From: Camarhynchus parvulus
Taxonomy: Eukaryota; Chordata; Aves; Passeriformes; Thraupidae
Direction: 5' to 3'
NCBI RefSeq assembly: GCF_901933205.1
Contig: NC_044574.1
Coordinates: 16,105,733 to 16,169,732 of the forward strand
DNA: 64,000 nt
Under the pieces are notes generated by a model that saw only the letters and a program-made list of their open reading frames with translations, ran no database searches and was not told the DNA's origin. Shown here piece after piece: positions 37,901 through 48,600 of this stretch. Every line of letters starts with the position of its first letter. The stretch's first letter is position 1. The translations under genes were made by a program, and so were the position numbers.

Positions 37901-39885
37901 TCAAATGCACTGTGGCCACAGATAACTCACCTCTACCAAGAAGGAGCAAAATTTAATCTGGATGTCTGAACTCTATTGGTATTCCCACCATGAGACCTGC
38001 CCTAAAGTGGAACCCTCCCAAATTAGTATGTTGCTATCAGAAAAGGCAGACCATCCTTACAATACAGAACCCATTGAGAGAAATAATTTTTACTGATTTG
38101 AAATTGACATTTGGTACAATAGTATTTTGATTTCATTGTGTTTTTTGTTTGGCAGCAGAGGGGATTTAAGTAATAACAAATATTTTCTTTGGCAAAACTA
38201 AGATTAGCATTATCATCACTGATATTCTATCCTAGGAAGAGCATTCCTGTTATCAATAGGGAACTTTCTAGGTATATTGGCTCTTTTGACCTTGTTGGAT
38301 CAAATACAGTGCTGTTTCTATTTACGGGTAGTTGATATTCTACAGAATAGCTTCACTGGAGTTCTGCATGTGAACAGTGTCACTGGGCAGTGAAAAACAG
38401 GCAAATACAAAACAGACCAACAAGTTATCATTTTGATTTTTCTAACACATTCCTTGTGTTTTCTGAGAACCTTTTACTCTGTTAGATAAAATTGGAGAAG
38501 ATTTTTGAAGGATCCAATTTTGCTGGTAGTTACTCCTCAAACTAAATCAATAACTAACAATTTTTTATAGCAAAGCTCTTTCAATCTGAATGGCTGCAGT
38601 GCATGTGCATAAACTGCAGTAATGTTTATTGTACACCAAGATGGAAAAGCTAGACTTCAGATTGTGTAACTTTCCATAACACAGTTTTCCTGAGGGCTCT
38701 TCAGCTCAGCGAGCAGCCAAGGAAAGGGAGGGGGGTGAATGCAGCAGATCTGTTTCTTTCCAGCTTGAGATGCAGATGAGGCCCCACCCAGCAAACCAAA
38801 CCTTTGGCTGTCCTCCACAAGATCCTCCGGGCTAAGGAAAGAGGAGCCATGGAACAATACAGCAGCACAAGCCCTCCTCAGCCTTTCATTCTGGTGCTTG
38901 CTTTCTCACAGAAATAAACTGCCCTGTATGGCAAACAAGGCTGTTGGGCTTATGGTGCTCCATAACTGTAAAGTAGCCATGCAAACCTGTATTCTAATGT
39001 GCTAGCTTTTGCCCTGTTTAAATATGGCAGAAGCTACAGACTTTTCTTATCCATTCCTCACTGTATCCATTGTTCTGGGCACCAGCAGGGTAGACCCTTC
39101 CACACAGACAGAAACATATTCTCTTTCCAAACCTAATTCTCAGTCAAGCAACAGGAAGACTCTCTCATCTGAAATTTAAGTAATCAGAATTCCCTCAAAT
39201 GACAAGTTTTTTACTGCAAGATCAATGTGAAATAATTTGGTAGAACATCACCATCTGGTGGATACACCCACTGACAATTTGGCTTTTTTTTTTTCTCATT
39301 GGTAGTTCTTCAGCACACTGAAGAATATTACATTATAATGTTACAGAAAAAATACATTCAGTCAATTCATTGGCAATCTGGAACTTCTTAGGACAAGACA
39401 GAAATCTGCAAAAAGGAAGAAGGGTGTGGAGAATTCCTATCTTCATATACCATTGTAGGTGGCAGACCTGTAAATAGAGTCCAGACAGGTGAGGCTACTC
39501 AACAACTCTTCCAGCCTGCTGTGGAAAGATCCTATTCTTTGTGAAAATAGCATACACCTCCTCCAAAGTCAGAGAGAAAATAGTACTCTGTTACCAGTTG
39601 GTTAAACAGCACATTCCACACCAAAGCTGAGATTTCTTTTTCCTTTTAGTCTCAGAACTGAGCAATTAGTCTCACTTGATAGAAATCATCTGCTTTGCAC
39701 AGTCCCTACTCCCCAGCATGTTAGCAAAGTGCAAGGTGCCACCCTTTTCACAAGCTCTAACTGGATAGTGGAGAAAAAGGGGAGGAAGGGAAGAAAAAAG
39801 GTCTCTACTGTCTATGAAGCAATTCTGTCAGCTGAAAATTGCCTTCCCTAAAAACACCATCTACCCTTAGACCTTGCATCTCCTA

Positions 39886-40460
39886 TCACAGAATTGCAGA
39901 ATGGGAAGGTTGGAAGGGATCACAGTGGATCATCTGGTCTAACCTCCCTGCTCAAGCAGGGCCATCCCAGAGCACATGGCACAGGATTGCATTCAGATGG
40001 TTCTTGAATATCTTCAGTATGGGAGATTCCACAACCTCCCCGGGCAACCTGCTCCAGTGTTTGGTCACCCACATAGTAAAGAAACTCTTAGTCATATTCA
40101 GGTGTAATTTCTGGAATTTCCTGGGCATCAGTCCGTGCCCATTGCCTCTTGTCCTATTGCTTGGCACCACGGAGAAGAGCCTGGCTCCATCCTCCTGGCA
40201 CTCTCCTTCCAGATTCTGACAGACATTGATGAGGTCTCCTCTGAGCCATCTCCTCTTGAGGCTGAACAGGCCCAGCTCGTTCAACCCGCCTTCATAACAG
40301 AGATATTCCAGTCCTGGACCCAGGCCCCTCTCTGCAGAGCTGCCAGGTCAGCCCTCAGCCTGTGCTGGTGCCCAGGGTTATTCTTCTCCACATACAGACT
40401 CTGCATTTGCCTTCACTGAACTTCAAACAGTTCTCTGCCCATCTCTCCAACCTGTCTGAA
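39886..40460 (-). mobile_element. CR1 LINE, relatively young, with internal deletion
   Basis: A minus-strand CR1. On the plus strand it begins CACAGAATTGCAGAATGGGA (reverse of the 3' tail). It continues through 'atcatctggtctaacctcc', 'ggcaacctgctccagtgtttggtcacc', 'tgaggtctcctctgagccatctcctcttgaggctgaacaggcccagctc' and 'ctctctgcagagctgcc', ending near 'cccatctctccaacctgtctga' at 40439-40460. At about 40308-40326 the sequence jumps from the 'atattccagtcctgga' block directly to 'cccaggcccctctctgcagag'. In other CR1 copies a few hundred bases of ORF2 lie between these blocks. The preserved frame downstream of the deletion suggests a younger copy than the other CR1s here. Confidence 0.9.
39952..40284 (-). 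pseudogene. CR1 ORF2 C-terminal remnant, open for 110 codons
   Basis: The minus-strand frame stays open for 110 codons across the end of the CR1 ORF2 protein. It carries recognisable family blocks: ELGLFSLKRRWLRGDLI near its start, then CQEDGARLFSVV, RTRGNGHGL, FFTMWVTKHWSRLPGEVVES and a final LCHVLWDGPA before the stop. In full-length CR1 this is the non-catalytic C-terminal tail after the reverse-transcriptase domain. The start methionine is internal, not a true start. The catalytic part is absent because the insertion is 5'-truncated and internally deleted, so the fragment cannot mobilise itself. Confidence 0.85.
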
Positions 40461-40802
40461 ACATGATACTGAAAATGGTATTTTCTGTCTACTTTATTTT
40501 CTTGGTTTTGTTATTTTTTTTAACCAAAAGCCCTATCAAATAAAATGTATATATGGCTGTCTAGACAACTTTCTCATAGCATTATAAAACCCAGTGATGA
40601 ATGATTGGTTTCTTTGGTCTGTTTCCCATTTGTAGGAACTCTCATCCTACAGTTTCATGTAAGACCTGTAGAAATGAGCCTTGTGTGATCGTTCTCTGTG
40701 TCTAGGTGTTTGTCTGAATGTCCATCTGCAGCTTTCAGCCAAAACCTGAGAAAAGGTAGTGGTCTCTATATCCATTATATCGTGGCAAGTTCCATTTCAC
40801 TA
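40461..40802. other. Spacer between CR1 and LTR, nothing recognised
   Basis: About 340 bp of AT-rich DNA, with a T run near 40510-40520, between the truncated CR1 and the LTR that starts near 40803. It did not match either element. Confidence 0.55.
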
Positions 40803-41164
40803 TGACGCCGTTTGGGTTTTGCCTTTTTTCCTTTTATATGCTCCCTATATTCTTCACACATGTATTTGTAACTCTGTCACCTCTGGTATTAGTGACTGTT
40901 TTCCCAGTACTTTTCCATGGCCTTTCACTAAGCAGAAAGACAAAACAAATCCCAGAGCTCCAAGGGAACAAGGCCCCTGTCCTATCTTGGTTCTCCCTGG
41001 GAACCGAGGCTGAGAGCAACACTTTGAGATCCATTCTCATGAAAAAAGTAGAGCAAGTGCTGAAGAGGGGGCTCCAGAGAAGGGACTTGACCTGGGGGGG
41101 AATTGCATCGCCACTTGTCCTCCTAATTGGTGCCTTTTATCAATTATGCTAATTTCCTAAAACC

Positions 41165-41172
41165 TATAAAAA
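41165..41172 (+). promoter_or_regulatory. LTR TATA box TATAAAAA
   Basis: TATAAAAA lies in the LTR just downstream of a CTAATTTCCTAAAACC stretch and about 75 bp upstream of the AATAAA signal, the normal U3-to-R spacing. It would place transcription start near 41195. Activity in the present genome is not shown. Confidence 0.7.
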
Positions 41173-41239
41173 TGTACTCACCTCTGGGGATGGTAGGCTT
41201 TTGTGGACATCTTTCCATAACTGCCTCTGAAGGCCTTCA

Positions 41240-41245
41240 AATAAA
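41240..41245 (+). promoter_or_regulatory. LTR poly(A) signal AATAAA
   Basis: AATAAA at 41240 follows the TATA box by about 75 bp. A T-rich stretch comes after it (CCCCTTTTATATTACC), which could serve as the downstream element. It marks the end of R and fixes the LTR on the plus strand. Confidence 0.75.
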
Positions 41246-42389
41246 GATCCCCTTTTATATTACCCCCTTACTAAAATTATCTTGAGTTTCATTTCCAGGT
41301 TGGGAAACAGGCAACACTATGGTGATACATAAATAATGGAATTGAACTTCGACCATCAGGGAGACTTGCACAGCACAGAGACTGCAGAGAGTGTGGAGCT
41401 CAGACTCCCAAAGACAAAAGTGCCCCAGTCACTGAAGAAAAACTTAGATAAGATATTGTAAGACAATTATGGCTAAATACTACACCCCATGGCCTCCCAT
41501 TGCAATTTACCCCAATGCCTTTATACTCTGTAACTTACACCCTTGTTTCACAAATCCTTTAGCCTGGCATGTTTAAGCACTACATTATACTAAAAACTTA
41601 GCAAAGAAAAAGCATAAAAATCACACTGACTTCATTAGAAATGTATTTTGGGCAATTTGTATCATAATGTTGCACAATATTAAAGCAGAGGTAAGAGTAA
41701 TGCAAGAAAATCTTTTGGATGAGATGTTACATAATGAAATAAAACCACACAGCTGCATCATACTGTGGTTGTCAGAAGTTTGTACCATAAAGTTTCCATG
41801 AAAGGCTGTGATGAGCAGTGTCAGGGTGAAGTAAGGCTCTACAACCGCTCAAATAAAACTTGAAACACTGACAAATAATGGATTTAAAAATAAGGATTTT
41901 CAGGCACTACCAGAAAAAAAAAACAAAAGACCAAACAACCTTCTTAAAAAAAAGCATAAAACAGTACCAAGAAACTGATAAAAACTAGCACTAGCACAGA
42001 AAACCAAGAGTTAACAGCAAAACACTGATTCTTACTTGTGAGTGTGTGGGAGGTCCCAGGGCAGGATATGACCTGAGAGACAAACCTGTATGCTAAAAGA
42101 TTGTAAAGCCTCAAGGAGAATCAAAACACCTGAGCAGTGTTTGAAATAGCTGAAGATTTATAATATATTTTAAACAAAAGATCTTGTAAAGACAGCCAAA
42201 ATGCATACACAGAAGATGACAGGAAAACAGGATCAATAGCAGATTAGAGATAAAGTCATCCTTAAGACACTGTCAATAAAAAAAGTACTGGTTTTATTCA
42301 TTGTTGTAGCAAGAGCCACTTTGAAAAAAAAATGTTTAAAAGCAATTAAGCAATTTTACAGAAATAGTCTGGGATTTTGTGCAAAGCGA

Positions 42390-42640
42390 GAGAGACTCCA
42401 CGCTTGCCTCATCGCCTAGAAGCATCCCATATTCTTAGATGTGACGTTGCCATGACAACCACAACTTGGTGACCTCGTTATTTCAACCTAATCCTGCTTT
42501 GAAATTATAGTTGCTCCACCCTTTTGCCTGGCTAGCCTGATAACATAATCATTGTAAATGAGGATGGAAAAACACAGCAGGATACCATTCCCCTAGTGAC
42601 ATGGGACTGGTCTCACCTTATCAGGGAAACAGAGCAACAA
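42390..42640. promoter_or_regulatory. Candidate noncoding regulatory element with RFX X-box
   Basis: A compact block with several CpGs in otherwise CpG-poor DNA (GCGAGAG, CACGCT, ATCGCC, GACGTT, CTCGTT, about 42385-42478). It has a near-perfect X-box at 42446-42459, a TAATCC (bicoid/OTX-type) motif at 42489-42494 and CTTATCAGG (GATA-type) near 42617. The pattern resembles vertebrate conserved noncoding enhancers, but conservation cannot be seen from one sequence. The edges are approximate. Confidence 0.4.
42446..42459. promoter_or_regulatory. RFX-family X-box GTTGCCATGACAAC
   Basis: The 14-mer is a one-mismatch version of the palindromic X-box GTTGCCATGGCAAC bound by RFX transcription factors, which control ciliary and neural genes. 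The immediately preceding TGACGTT is a CRE-like half site. CRE next to an X-box is a known pairing in some promoters. The motif is read directly; occupancy is inferred. Confidence 0.6.
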
Positions 42641-42777
42641 TTAAACTGCCCAAATCTAGAAGCCCAAAAGTAGATTTTTGTTTTTTGTTGTTGTCGTTGT
42701 TTTGTTTGCTATTCTTTTTTGGAAAAAAAATCTAATAGCTTGTCAGTACAGGGATTAGGTTTTAATGGGGGCTTTTC

Positions 42778-42787
42778 GGGAAATTCC
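42778..42787 (+). promoter_or_regulatory. kappaB-type site GGGAAATTCC
   Basis: GGGAAATTCC fits the NF-kB consensus GGGRNWYYCC exactly. It sits beside a TTTTAATTTAATTTAATG tract rich in TAAT homeobox cores (42788-42804). A single 10-mer match is expected by chance at this scale, so this is a candidate only. Confidence 0.3.
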
Positions 42788-43330
42788 TTTTAATTTAATT
42801 TAATGTCTTTATCAGGAAATTAAACAGTAATAAGGGGTAGTTCTTCTTAATTATGCATTTGTTTTGACTAACAGCTGGAGAAAGATTTAAGATATAGACG
42901 AAGAGTCAGGACAGAACTTGTTTAGCAAATCAGATTTGGGTTTTTAAGTTCAGGCTTGCCTTGGTCTATTTAAACTGGTTAAAGCAGTGAGTGCTAGAAA
43001 ATCCCAGTTGCAGACATTGTGGAAATACTTAATACTTTACTTACTATTATAATACTTTCTATGTTTGATCACGTCACAGGTATATTACTGTAATTCTTCA
43101 CTTATTACACACATGGGCAACAACCTTACCAGTGCTGTTGCAGATTTAAAGAAAACACTTTCTTGGCTCCTTGGGGAGGTAATTCAGAGTTTTGTATGTA
43201 CATAGGACATACAAAAGCTAGATGAGGAAGATGGGGAGGAAATAACTTTAAAAGAACATAAATCTGGAGCTGTTGGCACATGATCCAACAGAAGCTCCAT
43301 AAATTTTAGTTCACAAAGTCATTTTGAGGC

Positions 43331-43382
43331 TGTTCTTACGTACCTGTGTATGTAAGAACATACATACCAGTTTCTGGTATGT
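43331..43382. repeat. Two adjacent perfect 9-bp-arm hairpins
   Basis: Hairpin 1: TGTTCTTAC (43331-43339) pairs with GTAAGAACA (43352-43360) across a 12-nt loop. Hairpin 2, starting 2 nt later: ACATACCAG (43362-43370) pairs with CTGGTATGT (43374-43382) across a TTT loop. The pair also allows alternative pairings (AACATAC with GTATGTT), so the segment could switch between folds. Confidence 0.85.
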
Positions 43383-44339
43383 TAAGACCAGAAACCTCCA
43401 GTTTCTGTCAGAGAAGTCTAATTTTTCCCTTTCTTGGTGTTTGCATATTTTAATCTGTATAGAGACACATTTTACCTTAGAGGTTGTGATATTGCAAGAG
43501 ACTTCTTGAAGGAACACCCTGCACGATGAGGCAACTAGATTTTTAAATAATGGTCATTATTAGAAGAAGATGACAAAAAGGAAGAAGGACAAGATATTTT
43601 GACAGATAAGTACAAAGAACCATTAGCTTGCTCAGTATGGATACAAGACTTCTGTTATTATGGCTGCTTTCAGAAGAGTAAGAAAGATTTCCTCAATCCT
43701 AGCCTTATTTGCCTCTGCCAGCAAATGGGCTGAGTCAGCCTCTGAGGATATGAACTCATGGTTCTAGAAAGAAACTCTACATTTTAACATTTGGAGAGTT
43801 GTACTGCTAAACTGTTCTTTCTAGCTTTCATGTCACAACAGAGAAGTTGGGTGATGCCCTCTAAAATCAATCACCAAGGACTCCATGCACAAGCAAAAGC
43901 ACCTATCAGGCGCCCATGGATTCAGTGACCAGCCAGGAAAACCTTTATCCAGTATAATCACAAGGCTGAGGTAGCTGATGAAGTAGTAAGGCAAATAAAG
44001 TGATGATTTCTGGTAAGACACAAAAAAAAATTTTTGAATCCTACTGCAGCAGTGCTTGAGGATAACTTTCCTGAATAACCAATACAAAAATCCCAAAGCA
44101 TTATAGCCATGCATTGCAGGTATATGATGAGCTGAAGGCTGAGATCTTTTCTCTGTGCCTTGAAAACATCTTTCTTTTCAAGAGCATCTGCAACAGGCAG
44201 GGCTAAACCACCACTTGCCTCTGTTTGAAAACTTGCCATTCCCAGCAGAGAAAATGAAACCACTGACAGCTTACACAGTCACCTTCATATAGGATCAGCA
44301 CAAGGTGTCTCAGGCACAGAGAACTCAGCTTTTCTCTGC

Positions 44340-44455
44340 AAAACAAACAAAAACCACAAACAAACAAAAATACAAAAAAAAAAAAAAAAAAAAGGAAAGA
44401 GAAAGAAAAAACCCACCCAAACAAAACCACAAACAAAGAAAAAAAAAGAGAGGCA
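44340..44455. repeat. A-rich low-complexity tract with 20-A run
   Basis: An A-rich tract of CAAA/ACAAA units on both sides of a pure run of 20 A (44374-44393), followed by GGAAAGAGAAAG and further AAAC units. No retroposed body was recognised next to the run, so it is not assigned as a retroelement tail. Confidence 0.8.
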
Positions 44456-45289
44456 GAGAGATCACCAAAGCACGCCATTTCCTCCATGAAGGAAGGAAGT
44501 TAACATACCCGTGGCCTTCCTTCCCCTTCAAGTGAGGCACTTTGCTGCCAATATCTAACCATTAAATGATCAGAGGAGAAGAAATGTGAATTCTAATCAT
44601 TAGACATTTTTTTCTTGAGTTGTTCAGCAGGGGTTAGAAATCAGTCTCCATTAAAATATTTTTCTTAAACTCTGTTGAATCCCAAGTGCAGAGAATAGAC
44701 ATGAGTAGGAGATGTTTTTACAGCGCTGCAGCAAAGGAAGCAGGTTTTCCTTCACTAAAAGGCCAAAGTTCATTTTCTTAGAATAGCAGCATACATTCCA
44801 AAATGGTGCCTCACATTTACCAAGAGCTATCAGGGAACAAGTGAACAAGATTTATGTCCAGATTCAAATTTAGTTCTCCTACATACAATAGTAAAAGGCC
44901 AGACCATTCAATACTTAATCAGGTTTGGAGTCTGATTTTTCCAGCCTTGCTTGAGATCACCATATATCTTTTGTGCAGGCTGATTAATCCCTCTAACTAC
45001 TGATTCTAACACATGAACAGGAATCTAGAAGCCTCAAATAAAATTCTAAGCAGGAAGTGTACTTTGACAATTGATTTTTGCATCTACAATATGACTTATT
45101 AATCTATTACAACCTAGTTTGCTGTACTCTTTTCAGAAAAAGGAATATATTTTCCTGTTACATTTCTGATCCTGGATTTGAACAGCAGCTAAAATCATTC
45201 TGTATTCAAAACAGCTAACATACCGGGGGAAAGAGTTGTGAACTCCTCCCTGTGCAGTTAAAAGGGGACTGCCTAGCAGACCTCTTGCT

Positions 45290-45610
45290 GAATTTGGGGA
45301 ACACGACTCCTTACTGACCCTGCTATGGAATCCGTAGGTATGAGGTTTATAGGCAATACAAAAGTTGTTATGTACAAATGTTTTCCTACCTCGTACGAAT
45401 TTAAAACTGGAATAAGAACAAAGCTCTGCCTCTCTCCCAGTTCGTTAGTGACACCTAGTGACCAAAGACTAAAGGAACCACGCTCCAGAGGAGCCCATTT
45501 GCACTGGCCTGGATTACGCTACAAAACTGTAGGGTGTGGCAGGACAGAAACCAAATAAAAGACGACATTAGCTGTGGCGTGATTTAAATTTACACAGAAA
45601 CGCTACATCT
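45290..45610. other. Locally CpG-enriched patch of unknown function
   Basis: Roughly ten CpGs in about 320 bp (for example ACACGAC, CCGTAGG, CTCGTACGAAT, TTCGTTAG, CCACGCT, TTACGCT, AGACGACA, GGCGTG, AACGCT), against long CpG-poor flanks. It also holds the near-repeat TGACACCTAGTGACC. There is no recognised exon or LTR ends. It may be a constrained noncoding element or a younger insertion. Confidence 0.35.
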
Positions 45611-48600
45611 CCTTTAAAGAGCAATGTTCTTCAAATCAAAATGAAAGGAAGGGATGTTTTCATAAGCAGGAAAGAAACCATTTGGACAAGTAGAATGTGA
45701 TTACTTTCTGAGACCCAGGAAGGCTCTGGGGCAGAACATTCCTACACATTAACGATGTCCACAGTACAGGGAACCATCCATTGCCCTAAAAATCTAATTT
45801 TTATATCTCTTTCAGAAAGGATAACTACCAGAATAGAGTGCAACTGCTTCTTATTATGGTCTAAGTTCTTGTTGATACAGAAAAGTCGCAGCAACACAGT
45901 TGAAGTGCAATATGTTATTCCATTTAACCTATACCAAAGTAGATCTCTCTATATCTGGCCATACTAGTATAATAAAAATCACTTGGTTACTGATCATTAC
46001 CTGGATCAATGATTTGTGGTTGCAGGGCAATGCTGAAAAGACCACAGTCTCCTCAAAAGGCTTGTCCTGTATTGTTATACATTTTATATAATGTGGCTTG
46101 GGAAGTGCTATGGATATGTTCCCCATTTAGGTGGCTGGCCCCAGCCTCTAAATCACCTTTACTTTGTGCCATGCTGTCCACACAGTGGATACCATGTGAT
46201 GGTGACACAGAAGCTGCAGTAATGCTTATCACGCTCATGGAAACAGGCTTTGCTCCTGTGGAAAGGATGTGACTTTCTACCTGAAAATATTCTTTTTCCG
46301 CCCCAGTTTTTCACCAGGTTTAAGATTTGTAAAATGCTCTGCACTACACTTAAAGTGGAAAAAGTTTAAAAGATGCTGAGGAATAATGTTAGGAGACATT
46401 CCAAAGGAACAGATTAGTCAAAAAATTGAAAAAAATTGAGTTTAAGGAAGAAAAGCCTGGGCAAACTCCAAAGCAGAAGAGATTAGCAGAAAATGTACCC
46501 TCTAGATCAAAAGACAAATGTACAGTTCAAAAGTGGAGCCAATACCTCATGCAATATATCTCACGCTATACTTATAGTGGAAGAAATATTTTTTAGTCTT
46601 ATAGGAACAAGTGGAAATTGAAGCCTCCATCAGTCTCCTTTATCTTCACTTTGTGCTCATTTCTCAGAGAAAGTGACTCCAAGTTGCAACACAGTAGAGA
46701 AGCAGGCTTGTAATGTCCAAACTGGAGGAACCAGGCAAGGATGTTGCACAAAGCAGTTAAAATCACAGATGACTAAAGCAGATGAAAAAGAACTTGGGTG
46801 AAAGGAGACACATCCATGGCCAGCAGCAAAGACATCATGAACCATATAGCCAGAAAACCTATACAGATTCTGGGAGTTTTCAAGACAGATACACTAGAAA
46901 AAGTGTTTAGAAATACAAAATAATGCTGCATGTTCTTTAAATTTCTGAGATAAGGAATAATAGGGACTGATGACAGAGAAGGTTTAAGAATTTTGTGTTA
47001 CCAAAAGAGGACAGCTGCAGCCTTGACCAATTAAAAAAAAAAAAAAACCACAACAACCCACACAATGACTGGCAGTGTCAGAAATACATGTCTTGTTACA
47101 AAAATAATCTGCTCACTGCAAACAATTTGCCCCATATCCCATTAAAATTCACTACTTCTGCTCCTATCTGTACCAGAACCTAGTACAAGACCCCCCTCAA
47201 AGAAGGAGGAAAAAATTCCAGCAGAGACCAATTGATTATCCCAATCTAATAGCCCTGGAAAAGTCCTCAAAACAAGCACAAAGATCAGAGAAAGGGAAAG
47301 GCCCCATGTTTCACTCACTATGTCTTTTTCACACTGCCTGCAAGATAACTAGAGGCTTGCCAGTTACCTTGGCCTGTTTTGTACAGAACATAGGTAAGTT
47401 TGAAGAGGAATAAAAGTTTTTGTTTATTCAATCTGCTAGCAAGACAGTGGTTACTTTTAAATGGAGAAGCAGCATAGACTTCTGAACTCAGGAAAACTGC
47501 TCTCTGTGTGGCTGGTCTTTGACAAGCAGCTTTCACCCTGGCCCTGAGTCTCTGTATTACAGCTAAGGGATCCATGGGAAGTGAAATATAGCCATTACTT
47601 GACCTTTATGAAATTCCTAAGAGTCAGAATCACTACTGGAAAACCTTTAGGGGTCCACAAAAGCAAAAAACTATGACAGTCAGTGTCTTAAATTGGCAGG
47701 TCTTTAGTTTTATTCCTGCCTTCAGCGTGGGCTGGCTGTGACCTTACAGCAAGTTCACTGCGACATGTTTGAGGTTAAAATGATCAGCTGTATATTGTAA
47801 TATCTCCTATTTATACCTTGAGTTGAAGTGAACTTAACAGTATCTTGCTTTAAGATTTGCAGCTTCCTTCATGTGGTATCTTTCATTATAAATAGTGAAA
47901 GAATGGTCAATATCTATTCACAGCATAATTATGTATTTGCTAATTGCTGTAGATTACATCTGAAGTGAGATGATCACACATTTGTTAGCTCCAATTACAG
48001 AAAAATCATTAGTCAGAGCTTTCTAGTACAGAATAGGTATAGTAGGTATAAAATAGATGTTTGGCTTATTGCTGTACAACTACTATTATATCAGTGTGTA
48101 TACCTTAAATATCCAAAGCTTACAGCCTCTTCTATTTTTCAGTTTTGTGATCTGAAATGCTGAATTGCAAAAAAAACCCAGGTGCACATGCACTAGGGTG
48201 ATGAGGGAGAGAGATTATCTTGATGTTTCATAAAATTATATGTACACAGTTCAATAAGAAAGCCCTTTACCTTCTGTGTAAAAATTCAACTTTTCCCCAA
48301 ATGAAACAGAACATTAAGATTCAAGAACATAACCTTGTAATCAGATCTATTATTTCTTTGCATCAACCCTTAGATTCTTTCCTGTGTGTTTTTTTGCCTA
48401 ATGATCTTATCATTAAGTTCAACAAAATTGAGTGTAATGTACTGAAAATACACTCAGCTGATATTGAACTTGTTGTTGAGGAGTGTAGGCCTGTTAAAAT
48501 TGACAAAACTGACAAGTTCTCTATTCCCCCTTACTTTATTGCTCTTTGGTTCAACGTGTAGCTTTGCAAGCAAAAAACCTTTATTGCTTGCTGGCTGAAA

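Larger units (their letters stand above)
31257..39885. other. Long unique stretch, no gene recognised
   Basis: AT-rich DNA without a recognised exon or interspersed repeat. Overlapping frames at 37351-37956 (up to 143 codons plus, 134 minus) are the longest outside repeats. They lie opposite each other and have no recognisable domain, so they are treated as chance. Contained structures listed separately: a short direct repeat (32835-32874) and a 20-bp palindrome (34913-34932). Confidence 0.6.
40803..41316 (+). mobile_element. Endogenous-retrovirus LTR, plus orientation, ~0.51 kb
   Basis: An LTR-like block starts near TGACGCCGTTTGGGTTTTGC and ends near GGGAAACAGGCAACA. Internal layout supports an LTR: an A/T-rich U3, a clear TATA box (TATAAAAA, 41165-41172), AATAAA about 70 bp downstream (41240-41245), then a T-rich U5 of about 70 bp. 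The string CACTATG occurs at both edges (40798-40804 and 41315-41321). If TG...CA ends are required, only CTA remains as duplication. If a 5-bp duplication CACTA is accepted, the LTR ends in GCAA at 41314. The boundaries are therefore good to only a few bases. The TGGTGATACAT just beyond the 3' edge could be a decayed primer-binding site, so this could be a lone 5' LTR rather than a true solo LTR. No gag/pol/env similarity was seen downstream. Confidence 0.75.

Noticed and set aside
37351..37956. Overlapping frames of 134 codons (minus) and 143 codons (plus).
   Set aside because: They are on opposite strands over the same DNA, with no recognisable domain, splice context or homology that I know. 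Length alone is within chance for a 64-kb window.
47033..47047. 15-A run considered as the tail of a retroposed gene copy.
   Set aside because: No gene-like body or target duplication was seen beside it.
48220..48561. 113-codon plus-strand frame.
   Set aside because: It was considered as a small gene or exon. It is Ile/Lys/Phe/Asn-rich as AT-rich DNA predicts, lacks a Kozak-like start and splice context, and matches no family I recognise.
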